The notes: generated by a model not told the origin, from the letters alone. A stretch of DNA of 64,000 nt from Sarcocystis neurona (GCA_000727475.1 KL647321.1:434001-498000), one strand, 5' to 3'. Positions 34,902 through 45,066 are shown, counted from the stretch's first letter. A program made the numbers and translations.

Positions 34902-37900
34902 CAAACTTATACGCACAGATTCATACATATACACACATATATATACATACAGATATATAGAAACGCACGTGCATATACATATATATATACATACAATTCT
35001 ATATATAGGGACTCATATACGTATATGTACATATATATATATGTATATACACACATACATATATATATATATATATATCTATATAAACAAGTCTACACTT
35101 ATATTGTCATAAACATACACAAGAGTATTTGCTGCGCCTGAGTAGTCACTCTTCTAGCGATAACTGCCTCTCTATTATACGTTGCTGCTCCTCCTTCTCC
35201 TTTTCCTGGTGCTGCAGGTGCCGTCGGCAATTCGCTGCTGCAGTTCTGCTAGCTGGTGACGCAGCCGCAGCTTCCGTGCGGCGTCTGCTGCTGCTCAAGT
35301 TGCTGCTGCTGCTGCTCGAACTGCTGCTGCTGCTGCAGCTGCTGCTCCTGCTGCCCAGCCGTCTGACAGTTTCTGCTGCTGTGCTGCTCCGACGCCGCCC
35401 CGATGCTGCTGCTGCTCCTGCTCTGGTGTCTGCTGCCCGGCTGCTGTTTTCGACGGTGGCTATATTTTTTATTTATCTCCTGCTCAACTCTCTCTCTGTC
35501 TACGGCTCTGCTTCTCTGCAACAGCTGCTTCCGTCATTTCTTCTTCTTCTCTTTTCTCCGCAGCAGCAGTTCTCTCACACAAGTCGATTGTCTGCAGGTC
35601 CACGTCATGCAGTTGCTGTTGCTGCTGCTCTTCCTCTTCCTCCTCTTCCTCTTCCTCCTCCTCCTCGCACTGGCTGCTGCGGTTAATGTCCGGCTGCTTC
35701 TTCTCCTTTCTCCGTGCCAAGCGCAGTGTTCCATCGTCTTCTTTCCTCGCTGCCGCACTAGCGGCAGCAGCAGCAGCACCGCAGCCGCCACGCGGCTTCT
35801 GCTGCTGCAGTGCCAGGAACGAAGGATCGAAGAAACTGTCACTTCCTGTCGCTGCTGTTGCTTCTTCTTCTCGCTCTCCTGGTGCGTCCGCATCTCCTCC
35901 TTCTGTCGCTGCTGCTCGTCTTCCTCCTCCCCCTTCTTCTTCATCTCCTCCTCGTGTTCCCGGTTCTTTTTTCCCGCCTCCATCTGCTGTTGCTGCTGTT
36001 GCTGCTGCTCTTTCTGCGGGTGCTCGAAAAAAGTGCGAAGGCGACAGAAAATCGTCGCTCTCTTCGCTTTCGTCCGTTCTTTCTGCGAGATCATCATCAA
36101 TGTGGGGCGCTTCACGCGCAGCCGTTCTTCCTGCTGCTGCAGCTGTCCTGCTCTCTTCTCCTTCTCCGTATTGTCCTCCTCCACCACGTTCGTCTCTGCT
36201 TCGCCGCTGTTCCTGCTGCTCAAGCGCGCCGCACGCTGCTGCGTACGACATCGGCTGTTGCATGCCGACGGGTCCATGGATCATCAACGGCGTGATCGCT
36301 CGTACAGCAGCAGCCGCATGTTGCTGCTGCTTCTTCTTCTGTCCTTCCCCCCCCGCAGACGATGTTCCTCCTGCTGCTGCCGCTGCCTGCTGTCTGCTGC
36401 TGCTGCGTCCTGCTGCTGCTGTTGCTGCTGCTGAAGGATCTCCTCCTGTCGCTGCAGCAGCAGCAGCAGCACGCGCAGACGCCTGCGACGAGGCAGCCAC
36501 AGATGCCGAGGAAGAAGAGGAAGGGGTGCTAGAAGGAGCCGCAGAAGTGAAGAAAGTCGACGAGGGGGGAGAAGTAGCAGTCGACGAGGAAGCAGCAGCA
36601 AGCGCAGCTATTTGAGCAGCAGGCGAGTAGACAGGAAGCGAAGGATATTCGAAGATATCGTACAGCAACGTCGCATGCAACCGCTGGTGGTGTACTACGA
36701 TAATATCGTCAAGCACGCTCAGCTCCATTTCCCCTAAAAAGAAAACAAAACGAGGAAAGGGACGACGAAACGGATGGGGGACCCCAACCGTCAGACAAAT
36801 AAATCAACAGAAAACAGCAAGGCAGGATACAGATATATAGACATATATATATGGACATATACATACAGACACATATATATAGACATATATATATATATAT
36901 AAATGGACAACCTACCCCTGCACAACATGTACATATATATATATATATATGCGTGGACGGACAACGTGATACAGAACATATTCATGGCCAGGACATGCAG
37001 ATCAGTATATCCACACACATATATAAATATGAATATACGTACACATATATATCCATCCCTACATATATATAGGGAGAGAGACAGAGTGAGACAGGTACAT
37101 AGGCATACACCCAAGCACACATATATTTATGAGTATATACATACGTAAACGAACATATATATGTTTGTATATATACTGGCGTACACCTACGCATACATAT
37201 ATAAATATGTACGTGTGACTCCAGACCGCAGAGCAGTGCGTCGTACGCAGCTCCGCTGACGTGTACGTACACGTATATTTATTCTATACGAGTATACATA
37301 TATAAAGAGAGGGATAGATAGACAGTTCGTATCTGTGTATCTAGGCACCTGAATACACGTATATACACATGTCTACAGAGAGATATAGACAGCTATATAG
37401 GCAGCTCGTATGTATATATATATGTAGGGGGAGAGATTGCTAGCTCGTGCCTGAGTGTGTGGACAAGTATACACATGCCTGTACATACATAAGAGAAAGG
37501 GAGAGAATGGCAGCCTGTTCCTGTGTATGTATGCATATGTATATATATGGATATACCTCCGTAATGAGAGATAGGTAGACGGCTCGTGTATGTGTATAAT
37601 ATTTAGGTAGGTATACATATATATACGTACGCATATATACACGTAGAGAGGGACAGGTACACGCCTCGTATATGTGTATACTACTTAGGTGGGTATACAT
37701 ATATAGAGAGAGACAGAGAGACAGCTCGTAGCGGCGTGCAGCAGGCAGCTACGCAGAGTAGAAATACGTATATATATATATATATATATGGAACGCATGT
37801 GTACACTCCTACATCCATGTGTGTATATATTTCTTCGTATTAGAAAGACAGGCAGCGAATTCGTACGGATATGAAGGAAGTGACAGAGCGAGGACGGCGA

Positions 37901-40900
37901 GGAGCGACCGGGAGAAGAAGCCCCAAAAAAGATGAAGACGAAGGAAGAGAAGCAAATAAGGCGGAAGGGAGATGACGGCGAATGAATGGAGAAGCAGAGA
38001 AGACGTGGAAAGCGAGAGAGACGAAGGAGGAGAAGACTTCGAAGAAGAAATCGATGAGGAACGGAAAGGACCGGAGAAGTCAGCAGAAGGGGGAGAGTAC
38101 GACCTGCGAGAGGGCGACGAGACGCAACAAGACGGGTTTCGAAAGGCGCGGGACCAGCGACGAAACACGAAGGATCGAAGAATGTCTCGCAAGGGGTGGT
38201 GCAGAAGAAAAGAAATTTACCGGGCTGAAGACAGTCCAAGACAACGTCCGGGTGGGGCGGGGGAGAGGGCTGCTGATAGCGTCGCTGCTGCTGCTGCTTG
38301 TGCTGCTGCTGGGACTGAGGCAGCGAAGAAGAAGAAGAAGGAGGGCACGGCGGCGGCTGGCGGGGGGGGGGGCCAAGTACCGCATGGAGACTCGGCCGGC
38401 CAACGAGTCGACGTGGACGCAGAATATCTTCTCGTAGACGAGGAGGAAGTGGACTTCTTGCTGCTGCAGCTGCTGCCACAGCGGCAGATTCAGCGATATC
38501 CTCGGCAGTCTCACCAGGCTCTGCAAACGTGCACCGGAGCGCGAGCAGGGGGCAGGACGCGAGCAGCGGACGCAGGTGAAAAAGAGAGACCAACCCGGGC
38601 GGAAAGACACGAATGCAAACGGGAACACGCGGAAAGGAGAGCCGAGCGAAAAACGTGGCAGGACATCAAAGGGAAGAGCACGGAAGCTTCCAAAGAGACA
38701 CACCAGGAAAGGAGAAGCAGACGAGACGGAAGAAGAAGAAGGGGAGGGGCAGCAGGACAGCAGCAGGGCAGCAGCAGGACAGCAGCAAAGGAGGAGAAGA
38801 CAGCAGACCAGAAAGGCCGAAGAAGGGGGACACGTGAAAAGACGAAAAAGACGACGAGGAAGACAACGATGAAGACGACGAAGATGCAGAAGACGAGGAC
38901 AAAAGGAGGAGAAAAAAAAGGCAAGGGGTGGTGGTCGCGCAGAGCGGACGCCAGCAGGCGGAGAACCGCCCGGGGAGAACCGACGAACGGAGACGAGACA
39001 CGCACAACGCAAAGGGAGACGGGGGGACGACACGGAGACACGGGGAGAACACGTGGACAGCAGCACGACGGATGAAAGGGAGGACAGCAGGAGGCGGGGG
39101 GGCGAGACGCAGCAATCCGTCGGAAATGCAGAGGATCGAACTCCCCTCCACAGCGAGAAACGGCGCGCGGAGACCCCCTGCAGACTCCTGGCCAGGAAGC
39201 TCTACACGCATATAAAGGAGGACGCACACACCCCCATATATATGTGCATCTACTATTGACGTAGGTTTACGTATGTGTCCACTAATGCACGTGTTTTCGA
39301 GTAATGTAGACGTGTACATACACATGCATGCATTTCTACTTACGTATATACATGTGCAAGTGGGTATTTCTCCTCTTCAACGTACTGCCGACAACATACG
39401 GTGACACAGAAAGACGCACTCTTCTACATGCATCTTTTTGTCTCCTTTTCATCAGAAAACACTCTTCACATACACATATACACACATCTATGTATATAGA
39501 CGTATACATACTAAGTGAGTGCTCTTTACACATATATATATATACGTACCTACTGAGCAAACAGTCCTCACACTGTGAATGGACACTTTCACATATATAT
39601 ATGTACATACACACTTACTGCGAAAACACTCCTCACATATATATGTAAATATATAAAAATATCCGTACTGACCAAACAGCCTTCACATACATATATATAT
39701 ATACTTAATGAATAAACAGGTTTAACATATATATATATATATACGTACTGCGAAGACACTATTCACACACGTATATATACATATATATATATATATATAA
39801 CTATACACGTACTGAGTAAACAGTCTTCATATATATATATATATCGGTTGGGGAGACACTCTTGACTGTAGACGTACTCGGTGAACACTCTTCACATGTA
39901 CATGTATGTGTACATATATCTACTGAGCAGACGTTTTTCGTATATATACATATATAACTATAGAGGTGTGGGGAAACAGTCTTCACGTACATATATGTTG
40001 ACTAACCGCTACTCACAAATAGATATATATACCTACTGTACTATACACAAATATACAACCACGGACACGTATCTACCTATGCATATATATATACAGGGAG
40101 AGTAAATACTATTCACATGGATATATGAATACACGTATACTGAGCGAACATTCACCATACATAGACATCTATAAATATACACATGCTGGGGAAAGGTTCA
40201 TCACATACATATCCGTAATGCGTCCAGACCCTTCATATATATAAATGTATCCGCTGCGATAGTGGACACCAGGACATACGGCTACTCCCCCCCATATATC
40301 TCTGCCACCACATATATATCCGTGTATAAGGACGAGGATGTAATGCATGTAATGCATGCACTAGTCCACATATGTCTTTAATATAGGACGTCGGATGGAC
40401 ACATACACACACATATATATACAGAGGCACAGATAGAGACCGGGACAGAGAGCCGCAGAGCCACCAGTCAAATGGGACAGGAAGAGCCGAAGAATTCTCT
40501 GCGCGAGTCAGCAGATGATTTGCATGAAAATACGCCAATATATCATGCGGGTCGTACGAAGAATTGCATGCAGGGGAAGTTTCCTTGGCAACTGAGAGAC
40601 GGCACAAGACACCTCTAGACACATCTGCAGACAGCAGAAAGGAGTTCTCTTCTGGGCTTCAAGAAGGACGTGTCTACGTGTCTACCCAACACTCTAAAAC
40701 GATGATAATATAAACAACTGCCACCCGAGCGGACGTTCGGGTTCTTCTTCTCCACGTACATACACGTCCACAACACACACCCCTACATACACATACATAT
40801 ATGCACATATTCATACACACATACACAAGTAGACAAACATATATATATATATATGTGCACACCTATACACATATACAAAAGTACACAAACTTACATATAT

Positions 40901-42636
40901 GTATATGTATAAATGTGTGTGTAGATGTATGTGCATATCTATACACACATACAGAAGTAAACAAATATATATATGTGAAGATATATGAATATGTGTCGTC
41001 GGCATTCGTACGTTCGTCCCTCTCTGTATACTGAAGCGGTCGAATATATGTATGGTTATGACGTGCATATATACGTACACATATATAAACACATATACGT
41101 ATATGAATAGCTGCTGTTCCTACCACGCCGCTGGCACAGGTGTTGCCGGTGCTGCCACCGGCTTGCTGCTTCTGCTGCTGCTGCTTCGGGACGGGTCGGT
41201 GACTCGTTGCTGCCGCAGGAGCTGCAGCAGCAACCGGCAGGGAGTATAGCAGCAGGAACGGCTGCAGGGTCCGTTCACCCACGGCCAAAACAAATGCCCC
41301 TGCCACACTGGGAGTCTTCCTCCTCATGCGTCGACACACGCCTGCTACTGCTCCTCCTCCTCCTGCTGCTGGTGATACTCCTGCTGCTGGTGTTGCTCGT
41401 GGAGGGGGTCGTTCTGACGCAAGCCGCAAGGCGGCAGCAGCGAGGCTAGCAGCAGCCGACGTCGGGCGCGACGTAGCAGCAGCAGCAGAGGAAGAAGAAG
41501 AGGTGGACGGGGTGGGTGGGGGGGATGACGCGGGGAAGCCGCGTGCACTGGCAGTACCAGCAGCACGAGTAGTAGAGAAAAGAGAGGAAGCAGCAAAAGG
41601 AGGAGAGGAGCCAGCAGCAGCAGCAGCGGAAGAACAAGAAGTGCGGAGAAGAGGAGGAGGACAAAGAATTGCCCACGCCATTTGGCAAGGCTGCAGCAAA
41701 CGACGACGGGAGGTCAGGCTTGGCGGGTCGTAGCAAAACTGCACGCGCCCACAACACCCCACACCATGCGCAGCACCAGCAGCACATGCAACAGCAGCAG
41801 CAGTTGCTGGGGGACGCCAGGCCGCATGCAGAACCCGCACAAGCCGCAGCGCGAGCAGCAGCAGGAACACAGCGCACAGCCGCAGGAGAGCAGTAGCAGC
41901 CGCAAAAGAGTAGCAGGAGAGGGCCGGGACGATACTGACACACACTTCTTTCTAGCCAGCAGGAAAAGCAGCAGCAGCAACCAGACGGCGTTCCGCACTA
42001 AAACGCAGAAGAACCACGCCCAGCCGCAAACAGGTGTGCGATCACACACCGCATGCATGTTGTGCACCAGCAGACAGCACTGCTACAGTGCAACCTCAAC
42101 CCTACATATACGTTTGTATACATACACATATGCATATAAACGTGTATATATGTATATCTAGCCACATCTGTATGTATCGACGTAAACATGTATACATGTG
42201 TGTATATCTACTTTGTGTGCCGATGCAAGTATGGATGTACGTATGTGCGTATGTATGTATGTGTGCGCACACGTATGGTACGTATGGATATGTGCGTATA
42301 TATATATATATATATACGGATATACGTATTGCGGGCGCATATATATATATATATGTATATATATGTAAAGAGCACGTACAGCACGAATAAATAGAAAACA
42401 GTATATATGACCTTTTTCATCACGACGCATATATATATATGTATATACACGCATGCGCCTATCTATCTATATCTATATCTGTTCTTATATATATAAATGA
42501 AGGAGACGCACGGTTAATAATTCCACGGCTTCTCTCGTGATGAGACAGATAGTCCCATGCGTTGCTTCAGCGGGTGGCAGGTGAGAGGGGATCCAGAAGG
42601 CCTGCAGCACATATACTGAGTCTCCGTCTGTAGTTC

Positions 42637-42667
<31 letters not shown>

Positions 42668-44119
42668 TGCTTCTCCTGCTCTTGTTGCTGCTGTTTCTTG
42701 CTCTTCGGTCTCTTCTCCTGCTGCAGCCGCACGTGTTGCAGCTGCCGACCTTCCCTCCTTCGCTGCAGGTGTAAGAAGCGGAGGCGGAGCAGCAGCTGTT
42801 GCTGCTGTGTGTCGCGGCTGCTGCTGCGGTTCCGCAGCCCCAGACAGCAGCAGCACGGGAGGCGTCTCAGGCGCCAGCAGACTCAACACGCCCACCTCAT
42901 GCTGCTCGTCCATCTGTTGCTCCTCCGCTATTCGGCTTTCTTTGCCCTCGCGTTCTTCATCTGGTTCATTCCTCCACTTGGCGCCTGCACCAGCAGCAGC
43001 AGTAGGGCCGTCTTCGGTAGTGCAGTTGTCTGCAGTTTCTGCTGCTGCGTCTCGGTTGTTGTCTCTCCACGTCGTTGAAACAGCAGCAGCGGCACCAGAA
43101 CCAGCCGCAGCGGCACTTCCTCCTCCTTCTCCTCCTCTTTGTGCTGTTGCTGCTCCCGACTGCGGAGTGCTGCTGCTGCTGCCGGTCGAAGCGGCCCCAG
43201 CTGCTGCAGCAGGGCTACTGCAACTCCTGCTGCTTCCTCGAGTGACGGGCACGACGTACAACAGAAAGCGTTCGCAAGGAGAAAGCCGCAGAATAGAGGC
43301 CAGCGGCTTTCGAAAAGGCACACACCACCGCGCAGGCAAACCTCCTTTCTTCCCTTCCTCTCGGCGTGGACTGCTGCTGCTGCTGCTGTTGCTGTCGCTT
43401 GAGCAAGCCCTGCTGCGCCCTGTTTGGCTCACGCCCGGGACACTGCGTTTCTGTCCCCACGCGTGCAGTGACTTGTTGCAGCTGCTGCTGCGGGATCTGC
43501 TGCTGCGGCCGAGATGGACGAGCAGCAGCGAGGAGGCGGGGTGAATATCGTCGGCAGCGAGAGGAGGGGCTCCCTGGGGGGGTGCCAGCAGCAGGTGGCC
43601 AGCAGCTGCTCCAGGCGAGGGCAATGCTGCTGCTGCTGCTGCGGTGGGGGAAACCGACGAAGCGCGAGTGGGGTCGAGAAATACTCGCTGGTGAATGACC
43701 CTCTTGTGCAGTTCGTCGAGAAGAATGCGTTGCAGCAGCTGCGGCCCCCGTCCGGCTGCAGCAGCAGCTGCTGCTGCTGCCTGCGTCTCGGCTTTCCAGG
43801 TGTACAGACACCGCGAAAAGTGGACAACCGGCAGTTGAGAGTAGTATCGCAGCTCTGCCTCCGTCAACGCAGGGGGAGGAGAAGCAGAAGAATATTCTAA
43901 CCTCCCCACTCGCTGATTTAACATACACGTGCGCAGCTTCTCTTCCATCTCGACCGCCCCACACGCTGTTGCTGCGCGACCTGCTGCTGCTGCTGCGGAA
44001 CCTGCTGCTGCACCTCTACGACCTCCTGCTCCTGCAGAGACTGGCCCCGATGCTGTCGGGCTTGCCGACGATCCGCGTGCTGCCGCTACCGCGCCTCCTC
44101 CTCCCCCTGCTCCTGCCAT
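24407..44119 (-). CDS. RMC1: RMC1/C18orf8 (Mic1 domain) homologue, giant gene model
   Basis: RMC1 (Bulli in flies) is the third subunit of the Mon1-Ccz1 complex that activates Rab7 on late endosomes. Conserved blocks occur in family order on the minus strand: ICLITREAVELL (exon 1), VLAVGERTLQPFLLLYSLP (exon 2), RLPRISLNLP and LLVYEKIFCVHVDS (exon 3), LSVLDDIIVVHHQ and LLYDIFEYPSLPVYS (exon 4), YVIDDAGGGVYRLRL (exon 5), QAIALQVMQQR and DIIFSVLYPHAVE (exon 6), LLAVALEYMKALL (exon 7), LLQYHVLQDSPDLL and QASLDMALRQREWKTLVEIL (exon 8), VIPFLRRHGASSYPLKHFL (exon 9). Animal RMC1 has about 650 residues. This model has more than 2000 because Ala/Ser/Gln-rich inserts separate the blocks. Most junction phases match; exons 4-5 remain incomplete. 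The start ATG at 44119 is the first in the frame. Confidence 0.8.
26018..26372 (-). other. Exon-like open segments inside the last RMC1 intron
   Basis: Within the 2.1-kb intron, the minus frame SAKLGDAVLRISFLCEMHP and YRAAYALRRDSCLSSLSS ends at a donor-like CTTCG/GTAATA (about 26182). A second open piece reads VHALLQRELAKAAPICDFNF and stops at about 26020. Composition is protein-like, but their phases do not join each other or exons 8 and 9. They may be optional exons, a nested gene or chance. Confidence 0.25.
26520..27490 (-). other. Left part of last RMC1 intron, repeat-rich
   Basis: CAG repeats on plus at 26.56-26.82 kb and CTG on plus at 27.1-27.47 kb. The minus frame 27366-27052 is Ala/Ser/Thr-rich and could be an alternative continuation past the exon 8 donor, but has no conserved block. 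Confidence 0.4.
27491..27978 (-). CDS. RMC1: RMC1 exon 8 (Gln-rich coiled coil)
   Basis: A 488-base exon between acceptor TTGCTGCTACAG (ending 27979) and donor AAACAG/GTGAGC (27491/27490). Joined to exon 7 it reads FKRGDILRQLLQYHVLQDSP, matching LFYMLHQFLQYHVLSDS, the clearest RMC1 signature in the window. A roughly 80-residue Gln-rich coiled-coil insert follows, then RWWSLKSSRTQAEEAW, IRQASLDMALRQREWKTL and VEILIELKQ, matching AHQLSLDMLKRL...EIVEVLLSKHQ. It ends in phase 0. Confidence 0.88.
28875..29304 (-). CDS. RMC1: RMC1 exon 7
   Basis: The acceptor CTACTGCTGCAG (ending 29305) opens TLRLLPGQLLLNAGFGLLHD, an Ala/Gly/Ser insert, then LDAHAYLLAVALEYMKALL and LLPHRLLQTFIFDACVYF. The last two match HKFVIAVLMEYIRSL and LHELVIKTLVQHNLFYM of animal RMC1. 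The donor AAAGAG/GTACTC (28875/28874) is phase 1 and fits exon 8 exactly. The region above, 29.31-29.75 kb, is CTG repeat on the sense strand and is taken as intron. Confidence 0.82.
30240..30300 (-). other. Cryptic exon candidate in RMC1 intron
   Basis: The acceptor TTTTTTTGTATGCAG and a downstream donor CCG/GTGTAT enclose about 57 open bases. Nothing in RMC1 corresponds, and exons 6 and 7 join without it. The rest of 29.85-31.1 kb is TA/GTATA microsatellite. Confidence 0.2.
31128..32051 (-). CDS. RMC1: RMC1 exon 6
   Basis: A phase-0 exon with QAIALQVMQQRRRCRAQVLR and YQVSPLLQLVAQRYRRAIE, which correspond to the FLLQRKECKMVILSV and VFDKLNHEYKKYL helices. A long Ala/Thr/Pro insert follows, then FWQQLVLSVRDETVLTERD and IIFSVLYPHAVE, matching the VLxQSDVYTHVLSAFVE block. 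The donor GAA/GTCCGT (31128/31127) fits the phase of exon 7. Reading on, the frame would stop at 31110. Confidence 0.75.
32060..32800 (-). other. Pyrimidine-rich intron block before RMC1 exon 6
   Basis: The plus strand is nearly pure purine mix (GAAGAAGAACG-like), so the sense strand is a 0.7-kb C/T block. It ends close to the acceptor CTGGCAAACAG of exon 6 (ending 32052). The open minus frame across it (Phe/Leu/Ser/Pro-rich) is a composition effect. Confidence 0.6.
32845..33962 (-). CDS. RMC1: RMC1 exon 5 region (YVIDD block plus Ser/Asn repeats)
   Basis: From 33962 the frame encodes YVGGHYVIDDAGGGVYRLRL and FMHRLLLEKQSLVKKF, the counterpart of the FQPDIIxxxxGYLWxLxxxLE block. It then becomes Gln/Ser/Arg-rich and stops at 33563. 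A second frame opens at ATG 33591 and continues to about 32845 with Ser/Asn-rich repeats and a basic Gln-rich stretch. How the two are joined (a short intron, or one of them non-coding) is not resolved, so treat the right part as certain and the left part as tentative. Confidence 0.5.
33175..33390. repeat. 24-27 bp minisatellite inside RMC1
   Basis: On plus, units of the form CTGCTGCTGCTGTTAAATCT or close variants repeat about eight times. On the minus strand they encode repeated Arg-Phe-Asn-Ser-Ser-Ser or Arg-Val-Asn-Thr-Ser-Ser blocks, so the frame is kept. Confidence 0.75.
34070..34165 (-). CDS. RMC1: Probable short RMC1 exon before the YVIDD block
   Basis: The frame reads YVSNRTAEMWQEQQQQ and then LQRLVLA and ends at donor GGC/GTATAG (34070/34069) in phase 2. 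This phase fits the acceptor CAGCAAG/G at 33963/33962, giving LVLA-YVGGHYVIDD across the junction. That spans the SSSWIVFQPDII position of animal RMC1. Its own acceptor is not certain. Confidence 0.45.
34180..35125. repeat. TA/CATA microsatellite array
   Basis: About 0.9 kb of (TA)n, TACATA and CACACA motifs within an RMC1 intron. No coding potential is apparent. Confidence 0.85.
35150..35230 (-). other. Possible extra RMC1 coding segment (Glu/Gln coiled coil)
   Basis: The minus strand reads QHQEKEKEEQQRIIERQLSL before a stop at about 35151, with Gln-rich frames up to 35.52 kb. It could belong to the gene between exons 4 and 5, or be non-coding. Splice sites were not resolved. Confidence 0.25.
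35487..36733 (-). CDS. RMC1: RMC1 exon 4 with long acidic/Ala insert
   Basis: It begins after a textbook acceptor (TTTTGTTTTCTTTTTAG, ending 36734) with (G)EMELSVLDDIIVVHHQ and LLYDIFEYPSLPVYS. These match the FALNVVDNLVVVHHQ and SVIFDI strands of RMC1. After an Ala/Ser-rich insert, RAITPLMIHGPVGMQQ matches the ARSIQPYQIPITGP block. Next comes a charged insert with a run of 16 Glu, interrupted only by its GAG/GAA codons. The frame closes at TGA 35484. The true donor lies somewhere before that and I could not fix it. The ATG at 36728 is internal, not a start. Confidence 0.7.
36780..37850. repeat. TA/GTATA microsatellite array in RMC1 intron 3
   Basis: Runs of (TA)n and GTATATA with several degenerate copies of a segment around AGAGGGACAGGTACACGCCT-type sequence at 37.43-37.73 kb. 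No gene is seen. Confidence 0.75.
37860..38340 (-). other. Pyrimidine-rich block downstream of RMC1 exon 3
   Basis: Purine-rich on plus, so C/T-rich in the transcript, and directly 3' of exon 3. With the block at 38.53-39.16 kb it encloses exon 3 on both sides. Open minus frames are Ser/Pro/Leu/Phe composition artefacts. Confidence 0.55.
38349..38520 (-). CDS. RMC1: RMC1 exon 3
   Basis: The exon starts after acceptor GCACGTTTGCAG (ending 38521) in phase 0. It encodes SLVRLPRISLNLPLWQQL and VHFLLVYEKIFCVHVDS, matching the KLPKFEIELP and YGQLYVLFL strands of the family. The donor at 38349/38348 (CGCC/GTGCCC) gives the phase 1 that exon 4 needs. A better-looking donor at 38381/38380 (ATGCG/GTACTT) would not fit exon 4 directly. 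Confidence 0.65.
38525..39160 (-). other. Pyrimidine-rich block upstream of RMC1 exon 3
   Basis: 0.6 kb that is almost entirely A/G on plus (GAAGACGACGAAGATG-like) and ends near the exon 3 acceptor. The plus-strand open frames (Lys/Arg/Glu-rich, for example 37972-39075) are mirror images of this bias and are not supported as genes. Confidence 0.6.
39220..41100. repeat. Long TA/GTATA microsatellite region in RMC1 intron 2
   Basis: Many (TA)n runs with a recurring ACTG-AGCAAACAGTCTTCACATAT-like spacer between 39.5 and 40.2 kb that forms an irregular higher-order repeat of about 60-70 bp. Apart from the exon-like segment at 40.43-40.64 kb, nothing coding is seen. Confidence 0.7.
40430..40641 (-). 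other. Exon-like open segment in an RMC1 intron
   Basis: A very good acceptor (CTTTCTGCTGTCTGCAG) is followed by an open frame reading SRGVLCRLSVAKETSPACN and PHDILAYFHANHLLTRAE. Exons 2 and 3 already join in phase without it and no RMC1 block matches, so it may be an optional exon, a decoy or part of another transcript. Confidence 0.3.
41124..41690 (-). CDS. RMC1: RMC1 exon 2
   Basis: A phase-0 exon following acceptor TTTGCTGCAG (ending 41691). It starts PCQMAWAILCPPP, carries an Ala/Ser/Pro insert and then RKTPSVAGAFVLAVGERTLQPF. The last part corresponds to the AVILLSTTxxGNxLQPFHF strand of animal RMC1. The donor GTG/GTAGGA at 41124/41123 is the best of several, and an earlier one is possible. 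Confidence 0.6.
41692..42511 (-). other. RMC1 intron 1
   Basis: 41.69-41.93 kb is CTG repeat on the sense strand leading into the exon 2 acceptor. 42.09-42.48 kb is TA/GTATA microsatellite. No other gene. Confidence 0.55.
42512..44119 (-). CDS. RMC1: RMC1 exon 1 (first propeller part)
   Basis: This 536-codon frame runs from ATG 44119 to donor TTAACC/GTGCGT (42512/42511), phase 0. It holds LRYYSQLPVVHFSRCLYTW, then PFRKPLASILRLSPCERFLL, which aligns with the SIxFSxDxKxLAVQR strand of RMC1. Its end reads LQAFWIPSHLPP and ICLITREAVELL, matching the FWTxxxxxxFITxxGIE strand. Ala/Ser/Gly inserts make up about half of it. A later ATG (MEEKLRTCMLNQ, about 43953) is an alternative start. Confidence 0.72.
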
Positions 44120-44399
44120 GGTCTCACAGGAGGACGGCTTCGCTGCTACTGCTGCTGCCTTCCTAGCTCCCGCCCAGGCTGCTGCTGCTGCTGCTGGCAG
44201 CGCTGTTCTACCACCAAGACCAGCAGCAGCACAAGGAAGATTTTGGTGCTCTCTCAACTTCCGCCGTCCGCCGTTGTCCCCCTAGCCTTTATTCTCGGCT
44301 GCTGTAATCGCCACGAACGATTCCCCCCCCGGCCCCCCGGCGCCTCCTCACTACGGGCCTGCTCCTGTTGCTCTTGTCCTTCCCGCTGCTTCTCGATCT

Positions 44400-44535
44400 C
44401 TTGCTACTCCTGTTGCTGATACTCTTGCTGCTGCTGCGGCTGCCGTGTTCTCGCCGCTTTTGGTGTTGATACTCTTCGCTGCTGTTATTGATACTCTTGC
44501 TGCTGTTGCTGCTGACACTCCTGTGCAGCTCCTAC
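44400..44535. repeat. Minisatellite around GATACTCTTGCTGCTG
   Basis: The motif TGTTGATACTCTTGCTGCTG and variants recurs about four times. On minus it encodes Ser-Ile/Val-X-Ala-Ala blocks. Confidence 0.6.
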
Positions 44536-44994
44536 TGCTGCCCTGTTGTTGCCGCTGCTGCGACTGACACACCCGCAGTTGCTGCTGCTGCCGTCTGCTT
44601 GCTGCTGCTGGACGCGCTGGCACATCTGCCTTTTCGGTCAGCCAACAGTTGTTGCTGTTCCTGCGCCGCTGTGAGAGGCATATCATCTGCGGCAGCAGCT
44701 GCTGCGACAACTCTCTCTCAACCGCTACAAGCGCCGTTGCTGCTGCTGCTGTTGTTGCTGCTGCTGCTGGTGTTGCGGCTGCTACGTCGCAGGGGAAGAA
44801 CAGCAAGAACTGGCCGGAGTTCCAGCAGCAGCACTTCGGAGTCCACCGTCACATTCTTCTTTTCCTCACACCAGCAGCAGCGTGCGCGTCGAGCAGCAGC
44901 ACCAGCGACGACAGCAGCGGCGACGGCGACCGCACACGAAGCGCACCACCCACGCGAGGTCCCTCAGCAGCGCTGGCAGAGTAGCAGCAGCAGC

Positions 44995-45066
44995 AGCAAG
45001 AGCAGAAGACCGGCAGCAGCGGTCGCAGCAGCAGCGGTCGCAGCAGCAGCGGTCGCAGCAGCAATA
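44995..45066. repeat. 15-bp tandem repeat GGTCGCAGCAGCAGC
   Basis: Three to four near-identical copies in a row, in frame with Ala/Ser/Gly-coding text on plus. Confidence 0.7.

Noticed and set aside
34200..35110. Many ORFs rich in Ile, Tyr, Thr and His in TA/GTATA DNA (also at 0-1.6, 7.0-7.7, 36.8-37.7, 39.3-41.0, 57.9-59.9 and 62-63.5 kb)
   Set aside because: Direct translations of microsatellites, open on several frames and both strands.
35484..36728. ATG at 36728 as the start of an independent acidic protein gene
   Set aside because: A textbook acceptor lies five bases upstream of the ATG, and the reading matches the middle of RMC1, so it is an internal exon.
37972..39075. 367-codon plus-strand Lys/Arg/Glu-rich ORF
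   Set aside because: It is a product of the purine-rich strand bias; the opposite strand holds RMC1 exon 3 in its middle.
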